A stretch of DNA of 64,000 nt from Arthrobacter sp. PM3 (GCF_003352915.1 NZ_CP022314.1:1805375-1869374); one strand, 5' to 3'; numbered from the stretch's first letter, positions 51,112 to 59,666 are shown. The notes: a model not told the origin generated them from the sequence alone. Numbers and translations are program-made.

Positions 51112-52148
51112 GCGCCGCCCGGCCGCAGGCCGAGCTGAGTATCGAGACCGCGGGCCTGACCAAGCGGTTCGGTCACCAGCTCGCCGTCGACGGCGTCGAC
51201 CTGGCCGTGCCGAAAGGCGCCGTGTTCGGCTTCCTGGGCCCCAACGGCTCCGGGAAGACCACCACCATCCGGCTCCTGCTTGGCCTGGCCTCGCCCACCG
51301 GCGGCACCGTGCGGATCCTGGGCGAGGAGATGCCGCGCAACTTGAACGACGTGCTGCCCCGGGTCGGCGCCCTGGTGGAGGGCCCTGCGTTCTACCCCTT
51401 CCTCTCCGGCGCCGCCAATCTGCACCGGATGGACGCCGCGTCACCCCACGGCCGGGCCGCCACGCGGCGGGCCCGGGTCGCGTCGGCCCTGGAGCGGGTG
51501 GGCCTGACGCACGCCAAAGACAAGAAGGTCCGGGCCTATTCGCTGGGCATGAAGCAGCGGCTGGGCATCGCAAATGCCTTACTGGCTCCGCGGGATCTCC
51601 TGGTGCTGGACGAGCCCACCAACGGCCTGGACCCGCAGGGCACCCGCGAAGTGCGGAGCCTGGTGCGCTCGCTCGCGGCCGATGGCGCCACGGTGTTCGT
51701 CTCCAGCCACCTGCTCGCCGAAGTGGAGCAGATCTGCACGCACGCTGCCATCATGAGCGCGGGACGCCTGGTGGCGCAGGGAACCCTGGCCGAGCTGCGG
51801 CGGGCGGGCCAGGCCAGGATCCGCGTTCTGACGCCGGACCCCGGCACCGCGGCGCGCGTGCTGGCCGGCCTGGGCCTGACTGCCGGCGTGACTCCCGACG
51901 GCGGCGGGCCCGCCGGTGCCGCGTCCGGCGGGAGGGACGCGGTCCTCTTTGCGCCGTTGCCGGCGCCCGCACCGGCGGGGTCGCCGCGGGGGACCGACGC
52001 AGTGGAAGCCGGCGCAGTGCAGCCCGAAGCCGTGGTGGCGGCCCTCGTGGCTGCGGGAGTCCGCGTCCGCGGTTTCGCGACCGAACAGGTCAGCCTCGAG
52101 GACCGCTTCGTGGCGCTCACGGGGGAGGGGTTCGATGTTGTCCAGTGA
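51108..52148 (+). CDS. ABC transporter ATP-binding protein
   Basis: A 346-residue ATPase. Walker A is FGFLGPNGSGKTTTIRLLLG (~residues 41-60), the signature is YSLGMKQRLGIANALLAPRD and Walker B is LLVLDEPTNGLDPQGTREVR, with the H-loop in VFVSSHLLAEVEQICTHAAI. After residue ~225 comes an extension with a DUF4162-like domain and a low-complexity Gly/Pro/Ala loop, ending RGFATEQVSLEDRFVALTGE. It is of the export type (antibiotic or lipid). The GTG overlaps the previous stop and its 3' end overlaps the permease start by 14 bases, so the three genes form a tight operon. Confidence 0.92.
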   Translation: MSAARPQAELSIETAGLTKRFGHQLAVDGVDLAVPKGAVFGFLGPNGSGKTTTIRLLLGLASPTGGTVRILGEEMPRNLNDVLPRVGALVEGPAFYPFLSGAANLHRMDAASPHGRAATRRARVASALERVGLTHAKDKKVRAYSLGMKQRLGIANALLAPRDLLVLDEPTNGLDPQGTREVRSLVRSLAADGATVFVSSHLLAEVEQICTHAAIMSAGRLVAQGTLAELRRAGQARIRVLTPDPGTAARVLAGLGLTAGVTPDGGGPAGAASGGRDAVLFAPLPAPAPAGSPRGTDAVEAGAVQPEAVVAALVAAGVRVRGFATEQVSLEDRFVALTGEGFDVVQ

Positions 52149-53073
52149 CAGCCCGGTGTCCAACAACGGTTCCGCGGTGGGCGCGCCGCCGGCAGTCCCG
52201 CCGGCAGTCCCGCCGGCCGTCCCGCCGGCCGGAACGCCGGTCGGGGACCGGCGCCGGTTCCTGACCGGCGGGCTCGTCGCGTCCGAGGTCGGGGTGCTGT
52301 TCAGGCGGCGCAGGACCTGGGCCATGCTGTGCGCGCTGGCAGCCATCCCGGTCCTGATCGCCGTAGCGGTGAGGGTCTCCTCCGCCGTCCCGCCCGGCCG
52401 CGGCCCGGCGTTCCTGGACCGGATCTCCCAGAACGGCCTGTTTGTGGGCGTCACCTCCCTGGTGGTCGCGGTTCCGCTGTTCCTACCGCTGACGGTCGGT
52501 GTGGTGGCAGGCGACACGATCGCAGGCGAGGCCGGGCAGGGCACCCTGCGCTACCTGCTCGTGGCTCCCGCGGGGAGGATCCGGCTGCTGTTCGTCAAAT
52601 ACGCCGGCGCGGCGGTGTTCGTGGTCGCCGCCCCGCTGATGGTGGCCCTGACCGGAGCCGGAATCGGTGCGGTGCTCTTCCCGGTCGGGCCCGTGCCCCT
52701 GCTATCCGGCGGCACGATCGGCGCCGGGGAGGCCCTGGTCCGGCTCCTGCTGATCGCCGCCTATTTATCGCTTTCCCTGCTTGGGTTGTCGGCGATCGGC
52801 CTCTTTGTTTCGACCCTGACCGATGTTCCGGTCGGGGCGATGGCGGCCACCGTGGTGCTCTCCGTGGTTGCGCAGGTCCTGGACGCGCTGCCGCAGCTCG
52901 AGTGGCTGCATCCCTGGCTGTTCAGCCACTACTGGCTGGACTTTGGCGATCTCCTCCGCCAGCCGGTCTCGTGGGACTCCTTCGCCGCCAACGCGATCCT
53001 GCAGTGCGGCTACGTCGCCGTATTCGGGGCGCTGGCCTACGGCAGGTTCGTCACCAAGGACGTGCTCTCGTAG
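52135..53073 (+). CDS. ABC-2 type transporter permease
   Basis: A 312-residue permease. The N-terminal ~45 residues hold tandem PPAV repeats from a 12-bp unit (52190-52235). Six hydrophobic segments follow, including RRTWAMLCALAAIPVLIAVA, GVTSLVVAVPLFLPLTVGVV and LLIAAYLSLSLLGLSAIGLF. GDTIAGEAGQGTLRYLLVAP is the ABC-2 'E-G-T-L' motif. It would partner the upstream ATPase to export a substrate or act as a stress sensor; the LolA-like protein suggests lipids or lipoproteins. GGGGAGGGG lies 5 bases before the ATG. The 29 bases to the convergent NlpC/P60 gene are too short for a separate terminator. Confidence 0.88.
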   Translation: MLSSDSPVSNNGSAVGAPPAVPPAVPPAVPPAGTPVGDRRRFLTGGLVASEVGVLFRRRRTWAMLCALAAIPVLIAVAVRVSSAVPPGRGPAFLDRISQNGLFVGVTSLVVAVPLFLPLTVGVVAGDTIAGEAGQGTLRYLLVAPAGRIRLLFVKYAGAAVFVVAAPLMVALTGAGIGAVLFPVGPVPLLSGGTIGAGEALVRLLLIAAYLSLSLLGLSAIGLFVSTLTDVPVGAMAATVVLSVVAQVLDALPQLEWLHPWLFSHYWLDFGDLLRQPVSWDSFAANAILQCGYVAVFGALAYGRFVTKDVLS

Positions 53074-53102
53074 CACGGGGGACTGGCACGGGGGCCGGCC
53101 GC

Positions 53103-54584
53103 CTAGTAGCGGGCGGCGTAGCCATACAGCTGCATCCCGGACATCGCAGCCAGGCTGGTCACAGTGATGCCGGCATCGGGGTTGAGGGCCTGGACCACGC
53201 GGCCGCCGCCAAGGTAGATGGCCACGTGGTAGAAGCCGGGCGCGGAACCCCAGAAGAGCAGATCCCCGGGACGCGCCTGGGACAGCGGGATGTGGGCGGG
53301 AGCCTGCGCAAACTGCTGGGAGGCCGTGCGGGGCAGGAACTTCCCGGCGGCCGCAAACGCGTTCTGCACCAGGCCCGAGCAGTCAAACCCGAGAGCGCCG
53401 GTGCCGCCGTACTGGTAGAAGTGCGGCGAGCCGGTCTTGCCCAGCGCGACCGAAATGGCCGTCTGGTTTGACCCGCCCGGCACTGGAACCGGGGCCGGCA
53501 CGGGGACTGGAACAGGCACAGGGACCGGCGCAGGGACCGGAACCGGCGCCGGCGCGGGTTCGGGAGCCGGTGCGGGGGCGGGTTCCGGCGCGGGCGCCGG
53601 AGCCGGTTGTGCTTCGGCGGGGGCAGGATCCTGGCGTTGGGGCTGCTGGGCGGCCGGTTCTGATGCAGGCGCACCGCCACCTGCCGGCGCGTCCGCGGCG
53701 GGCCGTGAACCGGAGGCAGGCTGCGGACCGGCAGCAGGTTGCGGGGCGGTCCCTGCGGCCGCGGTCAGGGCCGCGAGCCGTTCCTCCTGGCGCTGCCGGT
53801 CCAGGGCGTCCACCCGGGCCGATTCCAGTGCCGCCGTGGTGTTCCTGAGGCTTGCCAGCTGGTCCACCAGCGCGGTCCGCTGGGCCTTGGCGTCAGCCAC
53901 CACCTGGCGCTGGGCCGCTGCGGCCCGGTCGGCATCGTTCTTGCGGGCTTCGGCCGTCGCGGCCGCCTCGTCGGCGGCACGGGTGGCCTCGGCCGCGGCA
54001 TCGGTCAGCGACTTCGCGGCGGCGGCCGCGGTTTCCGCCGACTGGAACGCCCGGGCACGTCCGGCCGTAACGGCCTCCAGGGTGGCGGCGTCTTCGAGCG
54101 GCTGTCCGGTGCCGCTGACAAAACTGCTGAGGGCGGGATTGAGGCCGCCGTTGCGGTACAGATCCCCGGCGAGCTGGCCCAGCTGCTTGCGGGTCTTGGC
54201 CTTCTCCGCCGCAGCGGCGGCGGCCTTGGCAGCCGCCACGGCCGCCGCGTCGCGCCGCGTGCCGAGTTCCACCAGGGCCTCGCCGTACGCATTGTTTGCC
54301 TGCAGCGACGCGCCAAGGCTGGCTTCCTGTGCCGCCGACGCATCGGCCAGGAGGCCGTCAATCCTGGTGACCTCTGCCGCCGTCGCGCTTTCGCTGGACT
54401 TGGCGGCGGCGATCTCCTCCGGCGAGGGGATCTCCGGCGACGCCGGGACCCGGACGGCGGGCGCTTGGGCGCCGCGTTGGGCGGGGGAGGGCGGCGCGGC
54501 CTGCGCCGGGAAGGCGAGTGTTCCCAGGAGGACGACGGCGGTGCACAGCACAGCCGCCTTGCGACCGGATCCGGTCCAGCTCAT
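53103..54584 (-). CDS. Secreted NlpC/P60 cell-wall endopeptidase
   Basis: A 493-residue exported hydrolase. Residues 1-30 form a signal peptide (AAVLCTAVVLLGTLAFPAQA). Residues ~50-260 are a long coiled coil rich in Ala, Glu and Lys (AAAVAAAKAAAAAAEKAKTR). Residues ~260-370 are a Pro-rich linker of Ala-Pro/Val-Pro repeats. Residues ~375-493 form the NlpC/P60 domain with Cys402 in GALGFDCSGLVQNAF, an RPGDLLFWGSAPGFYHVAIY segment and the catalytic His. It likely cuts peptidoglycan cross-bridges during growth, as RipA does. Start ATG at 54584 has GCGAGG 7-9 bases upstream; a TTG two codons earlier exists. Two perfect palindromes and a promoter lie before it. Confidence 0.9.
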   Translation of the reverse strand: MSWTGSGRKAAVLCTAVVLLGTLAFPAQAAPPSPAQRGAQAPAVRVPASPEIPSPEEIAAAKSSESATAAEVTRIDGLLADASAAQEASLGASLQANNAYGEALVELGTRRDAAAVAAAKAAAAAAEKAKTRKQLGQLAGDLYRNGGLNPALSSFVSGTGQPLEDAATLEAVTAGRARAFQSAETAAAAAKSLTDAAAEATRAADEAAATAEARKNDADRAAAAQRQVVADAKAQRTALVDQLASLRNTTAALESARVDALDRQRQEERLAALTAAAGTAPQPAAGPQPASGSRPAADAPAGGGAPASEPAAQQPQRQDPAPAEAQPAPAPAPEPAPAPAPEPAPAPVPVPAPVPVPVPVPVPAPVPVPGGSNQTAISVALGKTGSPHFYQYGGTGALGFDCSGLVQNAFAAAGKFLPRTASQQFAQAPAHIPLSQARPGDLLFWGSAPGFYHVAIYLGGGRVVQALNPDAGITVTSLAAMSGMQLYGYAARY

Positions 54585-54676
54585 GGGCAACCTCGCTGAA
54601 GTCTCAGGCTGGAATGAGCGAGGTCGGATGTTGGCGCGTTAAGTAGAGCCCCTCTGCGGATCACCCAGCAGGCATG

Positions 54677-54741
54677 AGGCTACGTGCCAAAGACCACTTT
54701 GGCAACACGAGTCACACCAATAACATAAACAACATTGGTGT
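54677..54741 (-). promoter_or_regulatory. Promoter with two perfect palindromes upstream of the NlpC/P60 gene
   Basis: On the minus strand TTGCCA (54700-54705) and TAGCCT (54677-54682) are 17 bases apart and make a plausible promoter. TGCCAAA-N6-TTTGGCA (54685-54704) spans its spacer. Further upstream, ACACCAAT-N12-ATTGGTGT (54714-54741) is a second perfect 8-bp palindrome in an AT-rich patch. This suggests two regulator sites. Confidence 0.55.
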
Positions 54742-54794
54742 CATTTGGGCGCGCCAGAGCCAGGTGTGTCGGAAGGATGTCCCGGGGGCGCTGC

Positions 54795-55715
54795 TCAGGC
54801 GTGCTGGTGGGCTTCGTGCTCCGAATGCGTGGCCGGCTCCAGCTGGAACGTGCAGTGTTCGGTGTCGAAGTGGGAGCCCAGGCATGTGGTGAGCTTGTCC
54901 AGGACCCGGTCGGCGCCGCGGGCGCTGAGCGCCGCATCCTGCACCACCACGTGCGCGGAGAACACCGGGACGCCGGAGGTGATGGTCCAGATGTGGATGT
55001 CGTGCACGGACACCACGCCCTCCACCGCCAGGATGTGTTCGCGGATCATCTGGACATCCACGCCCTTGGGCGTCGCCTCAAGGAGCACGTCCACCACGTC
55101 GCGCAGCAGGTGCCAGGCCCGGGGCAGGATCATGACGGCGATGAGGATCGACGCGATCGTGTCCGCCGCCTGGAACCCGGTGACCATGATGACCACGGCG
55201 GCCGCGATGACGGCGAAGGACCCCAGCAGGTCGCCCAGGACCTCGAGGTAGGCGCCGCGGACGTTGAGGCTTTCCTTTTGGGCGCCGCGCAGTATCAGCA
55301 GGGAGACGAGGTTGGCCAGGGCGCCAAGGACGGCGGCAAAAAGCATGACGTCCGTGTGGACCTCCGGGGCTGTGCCGAGCCGGCGGATCGCTTCCGTGAA
55401 GATGAACACCGAGATGACCATCAGGACCAGGGCATTGGCCAGCGCCGCCAGGACCTCCGCGCGCTGGTATCCGTAAGTGCGCTGGTCGCTGGCCGGCCGG
55501 GCGGCGATCCAGGCGGCCAGCAGGGCGATGAAGACGCCGGCGGCGTCCGAGAGCATGTGCCCGGCGTCGGCGAGCAGTGCCAGGGACCCGGAGACCAGGG
55601 CGCCAACCGTCTGCACGAGCACCACGGAGAGGGTGATGGCCAGGACGGCGATCAGGCGCTTGCGGTGCTTGGCGGTGGCGGTGATCCCGTGCGTGTGGCT
55701 GTGGTCGTGACCCAT
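54795..55715 (-). CDS. Cation diffusion facilitator family transporter
   Basis: A 306-residue CDF efflux pump, likely for Zn2+ (also Co2+ or Cd2+). It has an N-terminal His-rich MGHDHSHTHG metal-binding tag, six helices, the HxxxD motif in LADAGHMLSDAAGVFIALLA (residues ~49-68), a second HxxxD-like site in LEVLGDLLGSFAVIA, and a cytosolic C-terminal domain with VEGVVSVHDIHIWTITSG and terminal His-rich SEHEAHQHA. Start ATG at 55715 is chosen because it begins the His tag; a longer frame upstream lacks one. It faces the NlpC/P60 gene with the same direction, 210 bp apart. Confidence 0.93.
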   Translation of the reverse strand: MGHDHSHTHGITATAKHRKRLIAVLAITLSVVLVQTVGALVSGSLALLADAGHMLSDAAGVFIALLAAWIAARPASDQRTYGYQRAEVLAALANALVLMVISVFIFTEAIRRLGTAPEVHTDVMLFAAVLGALANLVSLLILRGAQKESLNVRGAYLEVLGDLLGSFAVIAAAVVIMVTGFQAADTIASILIAVMILPRAWHLLRDVVDVLLEATPKGVDVQMIREHILAVEGVVSVHDIHIWTITSGVPVFSAHVVVQDAALSARGADRVLDKLTTCLGSHFDTEHCTFQLEPATHSEHEAHQHA

Positions 55716-55725
55716 GCCTCTAAGG

Positions 55726-56172
55726 CTAGCCCCAGCCAAGCTCGTGGAGGCGGTCGTCGCTGATGCCGAAGTGGTGGGCGATCTCATGCACCACAGTCAC
55801 GGAGACTTCCTCGATCACATCCTCGCGCGACGCGCAGATGTCCAGGATGGGCTGGCGGTAGATCGTGATCCGGTCCGGCAGGGAACCGGCATCCCACCAG
55901 GAGTCCCGCTCGGTCAGCGGAACCCCTTCATAGAGTCCCAGCAGGACCGTGTCCGGGTCCTCCCCGGGCTGCGGAATGTAGTCGTCTTCGATGAAGATCG
56001 CGACATTGCTCATGGTGTTGGCCAGTTCCGGCGGGATCCGGTCGAGGGCGTCGCTGACGGCGGCCTCGAAGTCGGCCTCCGACATCGGAAACGGTCCGGA
56101 GCCGCCCTGATGGTCCGCGTCGTCCCCGCCGTCGGGAACGATCGGCAGGCCGGGCGGAAGAGACTCAGGCAT
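55726..56172 (-). CDS. Minimal zincin-like metallopeptidase family protein
   Basis: A 148-residue protein with the family motif HEIAHHFGISDDRLHELGWG (~residues 128-147): HExxH plus a third residue of the type 2 (DUF1025-like) zincin family. The N-terminal MSEADFEAAVSDALDRIPPE, then LANTMSNVAIFIEDDY are family blocks. The protein is small, cytosolic and of unknown substrate. It lies directly next to the EamA exporter (9 bp) and the CDF gene (10 bp), all on the same strand, so the three may share a transcript. Confidence 0.87.
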   Translation of the reverse strand: MPESLPPGLPIVPDGGDDADHQGGSGPFPMSEADFEAAVSDALDRIPPELANTMSNVAIFIEDDYIPQPGEDPDTVLLGLYEGVPLTERDSWWDAGSLPDRITIYRQPILDICASREDVIEEVSVTVVHEIAHHFGISDDRLHELGWG

Positions 56173-56181
56173 AGGGAAACT

Positions 56182-57162
56182 CTAGCGGGACCGGCGCCGC
56201 GTCAGCCCTACGCCCACCAGGCAGATGACGCCGCCCACCAGCCCCCAGACGGTCGGAATCTCGCCCAGCACCAGCCACGAGATCAGGATCGTGGTGCCCG
56301 GGACCAGATACGTGGTCGCGGCGAGCCGCCCGGCGTCAATGAGGGAAAGCGCGTAGGCCCACGTGGTGAAGGCGATCGCCGTGGGGAAGACGCCCAGGTA
56401 CACCAGCCCCAGGGTCGCCGGCAGGGGAGCGGCCTGCAGCTCGGTGGCCAGCTGGCCGGTGAACGGCAGGCAGCAGAGCGCGCCCACCATGATGCCGAAC
56501 CAGGTGGCCTGCGCCGCCGGGAACTTCCGCAGCACCGGTTTCTGCACGATCACGCTTACCGCGGCCAGCGCGGCCGCCAGCAGGCAAAGCAGCACGCCGG
56601 CCACGTCCGCCGTCGACCTTTGGCCGGAGCCAAGGGCGATCATGGCAACTCCGGCGAACGCAATCAGGCTGCCGATGATCAGCCAGCGCGGGAAGCCCTC
56701 CTTGAGGATGATCCCGGCCATCACGGCGACCAGGATGGGGTTGACGTTGATCAGCAGGGCGGCGGTGCCGGCGTCGAGCATGTGTTCGGCCGCGTTCAGG
56801 GCCACGTTGTAGCCGCCGAACCACATGACGCCGTAGGCCAGGATGGGCCACCACTCACGGCCGCGGGGCAGCCCCCGCAGTTTCGGGAGCACCAGGATGC
56901 CCAGCGCGACGGCGGCGACCGCCAGCCGGCCGAGCGTCAGGGCACCGGGGGAGAAGCTCGGACCCACGGCCCGGATGCCGACGAACGCGGACGCCCAGAG
57001 CACCACGGTGACGACGACGGCGGCGATGCCGGCTTTGCTGATGCCGGACGGCTGTCCGGGGACGGCCGGTGCGGGTTGCGGGGCGGATGCGGGGGCGGCG
57101 TGCGGAGACCCTTCGTGGGGGCCTGCGGACGGGGTGGGGCCGGATGCGGCGGTGGTAGCCAT
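56182..57162 (-). CDS. EamA/DMT family transporter
   Basis: A 326-residue protein. The first ~42 residues are a Pro/Ala/Ser/His-rich leader. Ten helices follow as two EamA repeats: VVVTVVLWASAFVGIRAVGP near residue 50, AYGVMWFGGYNVALNAAEHM, LFVTAV-type regions and LVPGTTILISWLVLGEIPTV near the end. These are drug/metabolite transporters with unknown substrate, often amino-acid or nucleoside exporters. The 9-bp gap to the metallopeptidase start suggests cotranscription. Confidence 0.87.
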   Translation of the reverse strand: MATTAASGPTPSAGPHEGSPHAAPASAPQPAPAVPGQPSGISKAGIAAVVVTVVLWASAFVGIRAVGPSFSPGALTLGRLAVAAVALGILVLPKLRGLPRGREWWPILAYGVMWFGGYNVALNAAEHMLDAGTAALLINVNPILVAVMAGIILKEGFPRWLIIGSLIAFAGVAMIALGSGQRSTADVAGVLLCLLAAALAAVSVIVQKPVLRKFPAAQATWFGIMVGALCCLPFTGQLATELQAAPLPATLGLVYLGVFPTAIAFTTWAYALSLIDAGRLAATTYLVPGTTILISWLVLGEIPTVWGLVGGVICLVGVGLTRRRSR

Positions 57163-57248
57163 GCTGTCAATCTAACCCTTGCCGCGACCTCCCGGCTGGC
57201 GGGAATCGGTCACGTCTAGTCGAGATCCTGCCAACATTCCGAACCTGC

Positions 57249-58130
57249 TCAGCGCAGGACGCGTGCCGCCGCCTGGATGGCAGCCGCAATGTCCGTCAGC
57301 GCCGCCGAGCCACGCCGCCATTGCTGCCAGTACAGCGCGACGTCCACATGGGCGCCCGGCGCCAGCGTCTCGAGCATCCCGCCGTCAAGATCGTCCCCGA
57401 GCTCGATCTCCGGCATCATGCCCCAGCCCATGCCGTGCCGGATCGCATCGCCGAATTCCTGGGCGGCCGGCACGTAGTGACGTGGTGCCTGCGCCAGGAC
57501 GCGGCCGAAGCGGCGCAGCCAGCGGTCCTGCAGGTCGTCCTTGCGGTCGTAGACGATCACCGGCGCGCTGGCCAGGGCTGCCGCGCTCACGCCGGACTCA
57601 AACCAGCGGCGGGCAAAGCCGGGCGCGCACACGGGCAGGTAGCGCATGGTGCCCAGCTTGCGGGACGAACAGCCGGGCACGGGCGCCGCCGTCGCTGTGA
57701 TCGCGGCCGCCGCGGCGCCGGCGCGCAGGAGCTCCAGCGAGTGCTCCTGGTCCTCGCGCAGGATCTCCAGCTGGACGGTGTCGCTGGCGGCCGCCAGCCC
57801 GTCCAGTGCCCAGGTGTGCAACGAATCGCTGTTGATCACCAGAGTCAGGCGCGGCCGCCCGGCGGGTTCCTCCGGGCGGAGCTCGTCGGCGAGGTCTGCG
57901 GAGAGCAGCTCCAACTGCCGGGCGAACCGCACCACGGCCTGGCCCGCCTCCGTGAGCTCAACCGGCCGGCCCCTGGTCAGGACCGGCCTGCCGACGGCGG
58001 TCTCCAGGGCGCGGATCCGCTGGCTGATGGCCGAGGGAGTGACGGACAGGTGCGCGGCCGCGGCGTCAAAGCTCCCGTGCGTGACGATGGCGGCCAGTGT
58101 CCGGGCCTGTTCGGGCTGAATGTCGATCAT
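57249..58130 (-). CDS. lysG: LysR-type regulator of lysine/arginine export
   Basis: A 293-residue LTTR of the ArgP/LysG type. The HTH reads LAAIVTHGSFDAAAAHLSVT, then PSAISQRIRALETAVGRPVL (residues ~11-50). The effector domain (RLTLVINSDSLHTWALDGLA, then FARRWFESGVSAAALASAPV) matches ArgP/LysG closely. In Corynebacterium LysG activates lysE when lysine or arginine builds up. It is divergent from lysE at 58199 across 68 bp. A TAAAAT -10 (58142-58137) lies exactly 6 bases from the ATG, pointing to a leaderless transcript. Confidence 0.93.
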   Translation of the reverse strand: MIDIQPEQARTLAAIVTHGSFDAAAAHLSVTPSAISQRIRALETAVGRPVLTRGRPVELTEAGQAVVRFARQLELLSADLADELRPEEPAGRPRLTLVINSDSLHTWALDGLAAASDTVQLEILREDQEHSLELLRAGAAAAAITATAAPVPGCSSRKLGTMRYLPVCAPGFARRWFESGVSAAALASAPVIVYDRKDDLQDRWLRRFGRVLAQAPRHYVPAAQEFGDAIRHGMGWGMMPEIELGDDLDGGMLETLAPGAHVDVALYWQQWRRGSAALTDIAAAIQAAARVLR

Positions 58131-58198
58131 TAGTTCATTTTATGTATCCGCAAATTCTTTAACTGGTTTCATGTGGCGGGGAATCCTACCGTGGAAGG
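58131..58198. promoter_or_regulatory. lysG/lysE divergent promoter region
   Basis: For lysG, TAAAAT (58142-58137, minus strand) is 6 bases from the ATG. For lysE, TACCGT (58187-58192) is 6 bases from the GTG at 58199. No clear ribosome site is seen for lysG. Both transcripts may be leaderless. A LysR target (T-N11-A type) should lie in 58145-58180. Confidence 0.5.
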
Positions 58199-58801
58199 GT
58201 GATCCTTCCCCTGTTCTCCGGCCTCTCCGCCGGCCTGTCGCTCATCGTCGCCATCGGCGCGCAGAACGCCTTTGTCCTCCGCCAGGGCATCCGGCGCTCG
58301 CACGTCGCCATGGTGGTGGCGGTCTGTGCGGCGTCGGACCTCGTGCTGATCCTGCTCGGCGTCGCCGGCGTCGGCATCCTCATCGACCGCGCGCCCGCCG
58401 CCCTCGTCGTCATCCGCTGGGCCGGCGCCGCCTTCCTGCTCGCTTACGGCATGCTTGCGGGCTGGCGTGCGGTGCGGGGGGAGCAGATGGACCATCCGGG
58501 CGAGCAGCCGGCGGTTGGCCGGGCCGCCGTGCTGGCGACATGCCTTGCTTTCACCTGGCTGAACCCCCACGTCTACCTCGACACGGTCCTGCTGCTCGGC
58601 TCGCTCGCCGCCGCCCAGGGCGAAACCGGCCGCTGGTGGTTTGCCGCCGGGGCCGGGCTGGGGAGTGTCGCCTGGTTCACCGCCCTCGGAGTCGGGGCGC
58701 GTTTCCTCACGTCCCTGTTCCGGCGGAAAACGGCCTGGCGGGTGCTCGACGCCGGCATCGCCGTCGTCATGGTCGCCCTGGCCGTGCTCCTTCTGACGTG
58801 A
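58199..58801 (+). CDS. lysE: LysE/ArgO family basic amino-acid exporter
   Basis: A 200-residue exporter with six helices. The N-terminal GLSAGLSLIVAIGAQNAFVL, then RQGIRR, and the conserved ATCLAFTWLNPHVYLDTVLL block mark the LysE/ArgO subfamily (L-lysine and L-arginine export). The GTG at 58199 is chosen because it starts the conserved N terminus and lies at leaderless spacing from TACCGT. It is divergent from lysG, which should activate it. Confidence 0.93.
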   Translation: MILPLFSGLSAGLSLIVAIGAQNAFVLRQGIRRSHVAMVVAVCAASDLVLILLGVAGVGILIDRAPAALVVIRWAGAAFLLAYGMLAGWRAVRGEQMDHPGEQPAVGRAAVLATCLAFTWLNPHVYLDTVLLLGSLAAAQGETGRWWFAAGAGLGSVAWFTALGVGARFLTSLFRRKTAWRVLDAGIAVVMVALAVLLLT

Positions 58802-58892
58802 TCGGGAGCGGTATTCCGGGCCCTCCGGGCCGATTTTGGAATATCCGGAGGTAGGCCCTATAGTTTTATAGGTCCAGTTCGGAGGAACCCGA

Positions 58893-58928
58893 AAGGGCAA
58901 AGACGAAAGGCTTCGGCCCTTAATTTTT
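58893..58928 (+). terminator. Candidate terminator downstream of lysE
   Basis: AAGGGC (58893) pairs with GCCCTT (58916), enclosing GAA/TTC, and is followed by AATTTTTGT. It lies 92 bases after the lysE stop and 32 before the tRNA-Glu gene. A separate inverted repeat CCTATA-GTTT-TATAGG at 58857-58872 precedes it. Confidence 0.45.
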
Positions 58929-58959
58929 GTCCGGAAGAGTTCAGTCGGATTGCGTTCTG

Positions 58960-59032
58960 GCCCCCATCGTCTAGCGGCCTAGGACACCGCCCTTTCACGG
59001 CGGCGGCACGGGTTCGAATCCCGTTGGGGGTA
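58960..59032 (+). tRNA. tRNA-Glu(TTC)
   Basis: A 73-base cloverleaf. The acceptor GCCCCCA pairs with TGGGGGT, and the T-arm loop is GGTTCGAATCC. The anticodon TTC is at 58994-58996. The discriminator is A at 59032. CCA is not encoded. Confidence 0.97.
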
Positions 59033-59136
59033 CGCAAGGAAGTGGTCAAACCGGCTGGAAAAGTCTGGTAGGCTAAAAGCCTTGAAAAACCGCGGTAGCG
59101 ATACCGCGAACAGCAAGAAACATGCAGTACACGCAA

Positions 59137-59210
59137 GGCCCTGTAGCGCAGTTGGTTAGCGCGCCGCCCTGTCACGGCGGAGGTCGCGGGTTCAAGTCCC
59201 GTCAGGGTCG
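59137..59210 (+). tRNA. tRNA-Asp(GTC)
   Basis: A 74-base cloverleaf. The acceptor GGCCCTG pairs with CAGGGTC, with one G-U pair. The anticodon GTC is at 59171-59173, in CTGTCAC. The T-loop is GTTCAAGTC. The discriminator is G at 59210; CCA is not encoded. Confidence 0.97.
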
Positions 59211-59258
59211 CTCTGATTGCCAGAAGAAATTCCGGCTGTCATGGTGACACGTCACCTA

Positions 59259-59331
59259 GGCTCTGTAGCTCAGTTGGTAGAGCGTTCGACTGAAAATCGA
59301 AAGGTCACCGGATCGACGCCGGTCGGAGCCA
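59259..59331 (+). tRNA. tRNA-Phe(GAA)
   Basis: A 73-base cloverleaf followed by an encoded CCA (59332-59334), unlike its two neighbours. The acceptor GGCTCTG pairs with CGGAGCC. The anticodon GAA is at 59292-59294. A rho-independent terminator starts 9 bases after the tRNA. Confidence 0.96.
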
Positions 59332-59340
59332 CCACTGGGA

Positions 59341-59375
59341 AGCATCAGTTCGAACGCGAACTGGTGCTTTTCTCC
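59341..59375 (+). terminator. Terminator of the tRNA cluster
   Basis: AGCATCAGTTCG (59341-59352) pairs with CGAACTGGTGCT (59357-59368) around the loop AACG, with one wobble, followed by TTTCTCCTTT. Confidence 0.8.
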
Positions 59376-59666
59376 TTTAACTTTCAACCCGGGCCCGGGG
59401 CATCGTCCCGTGGATGCGGTCCGGGGGCACTTTGACACGGACACGCCGAGAAAATTGGCTCCAAGGGGCCGGTTTGGCGTTCAAAGACGCCCCGTTCGGC
59501 GAGCGGCGGCGATCGGGTTGGAGCAACCGACGCCGGCGGGGTTCCCGGGTTGGGGCCCGACGCGCGGGCCGGGCTAGACTCGCAGGCTGGGGAAAGAACG
59601 CCAAGGCCGCCGGCAGCCCCCTCCGGGCGGGCGGCGCAATCTCAACCGAAAAGTGATTCTGCAGAC
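59376..59666. other. Gene-free leader region of the lipoprotein genes
   Basis: No credible gene lies between the tRNA terminator and the first lipoprotein. A TAGACT -10 at 59575-59580 is preceded by TTGGGG at 59550 with a long 19-base spacing. If used, it would give an 80-base leader for the gene at 59667. The remaining open frames are GC-rich shadows. Confidence 0.5.

Noticed and set aside
54585..54794. Cyclic-di-AMP (ydaO-type) riboswitch before the NlpC/P60 gene
   Set aside because: The conserved ydaO blocks are not present in either orientation; the region has two simple palindromes instead.
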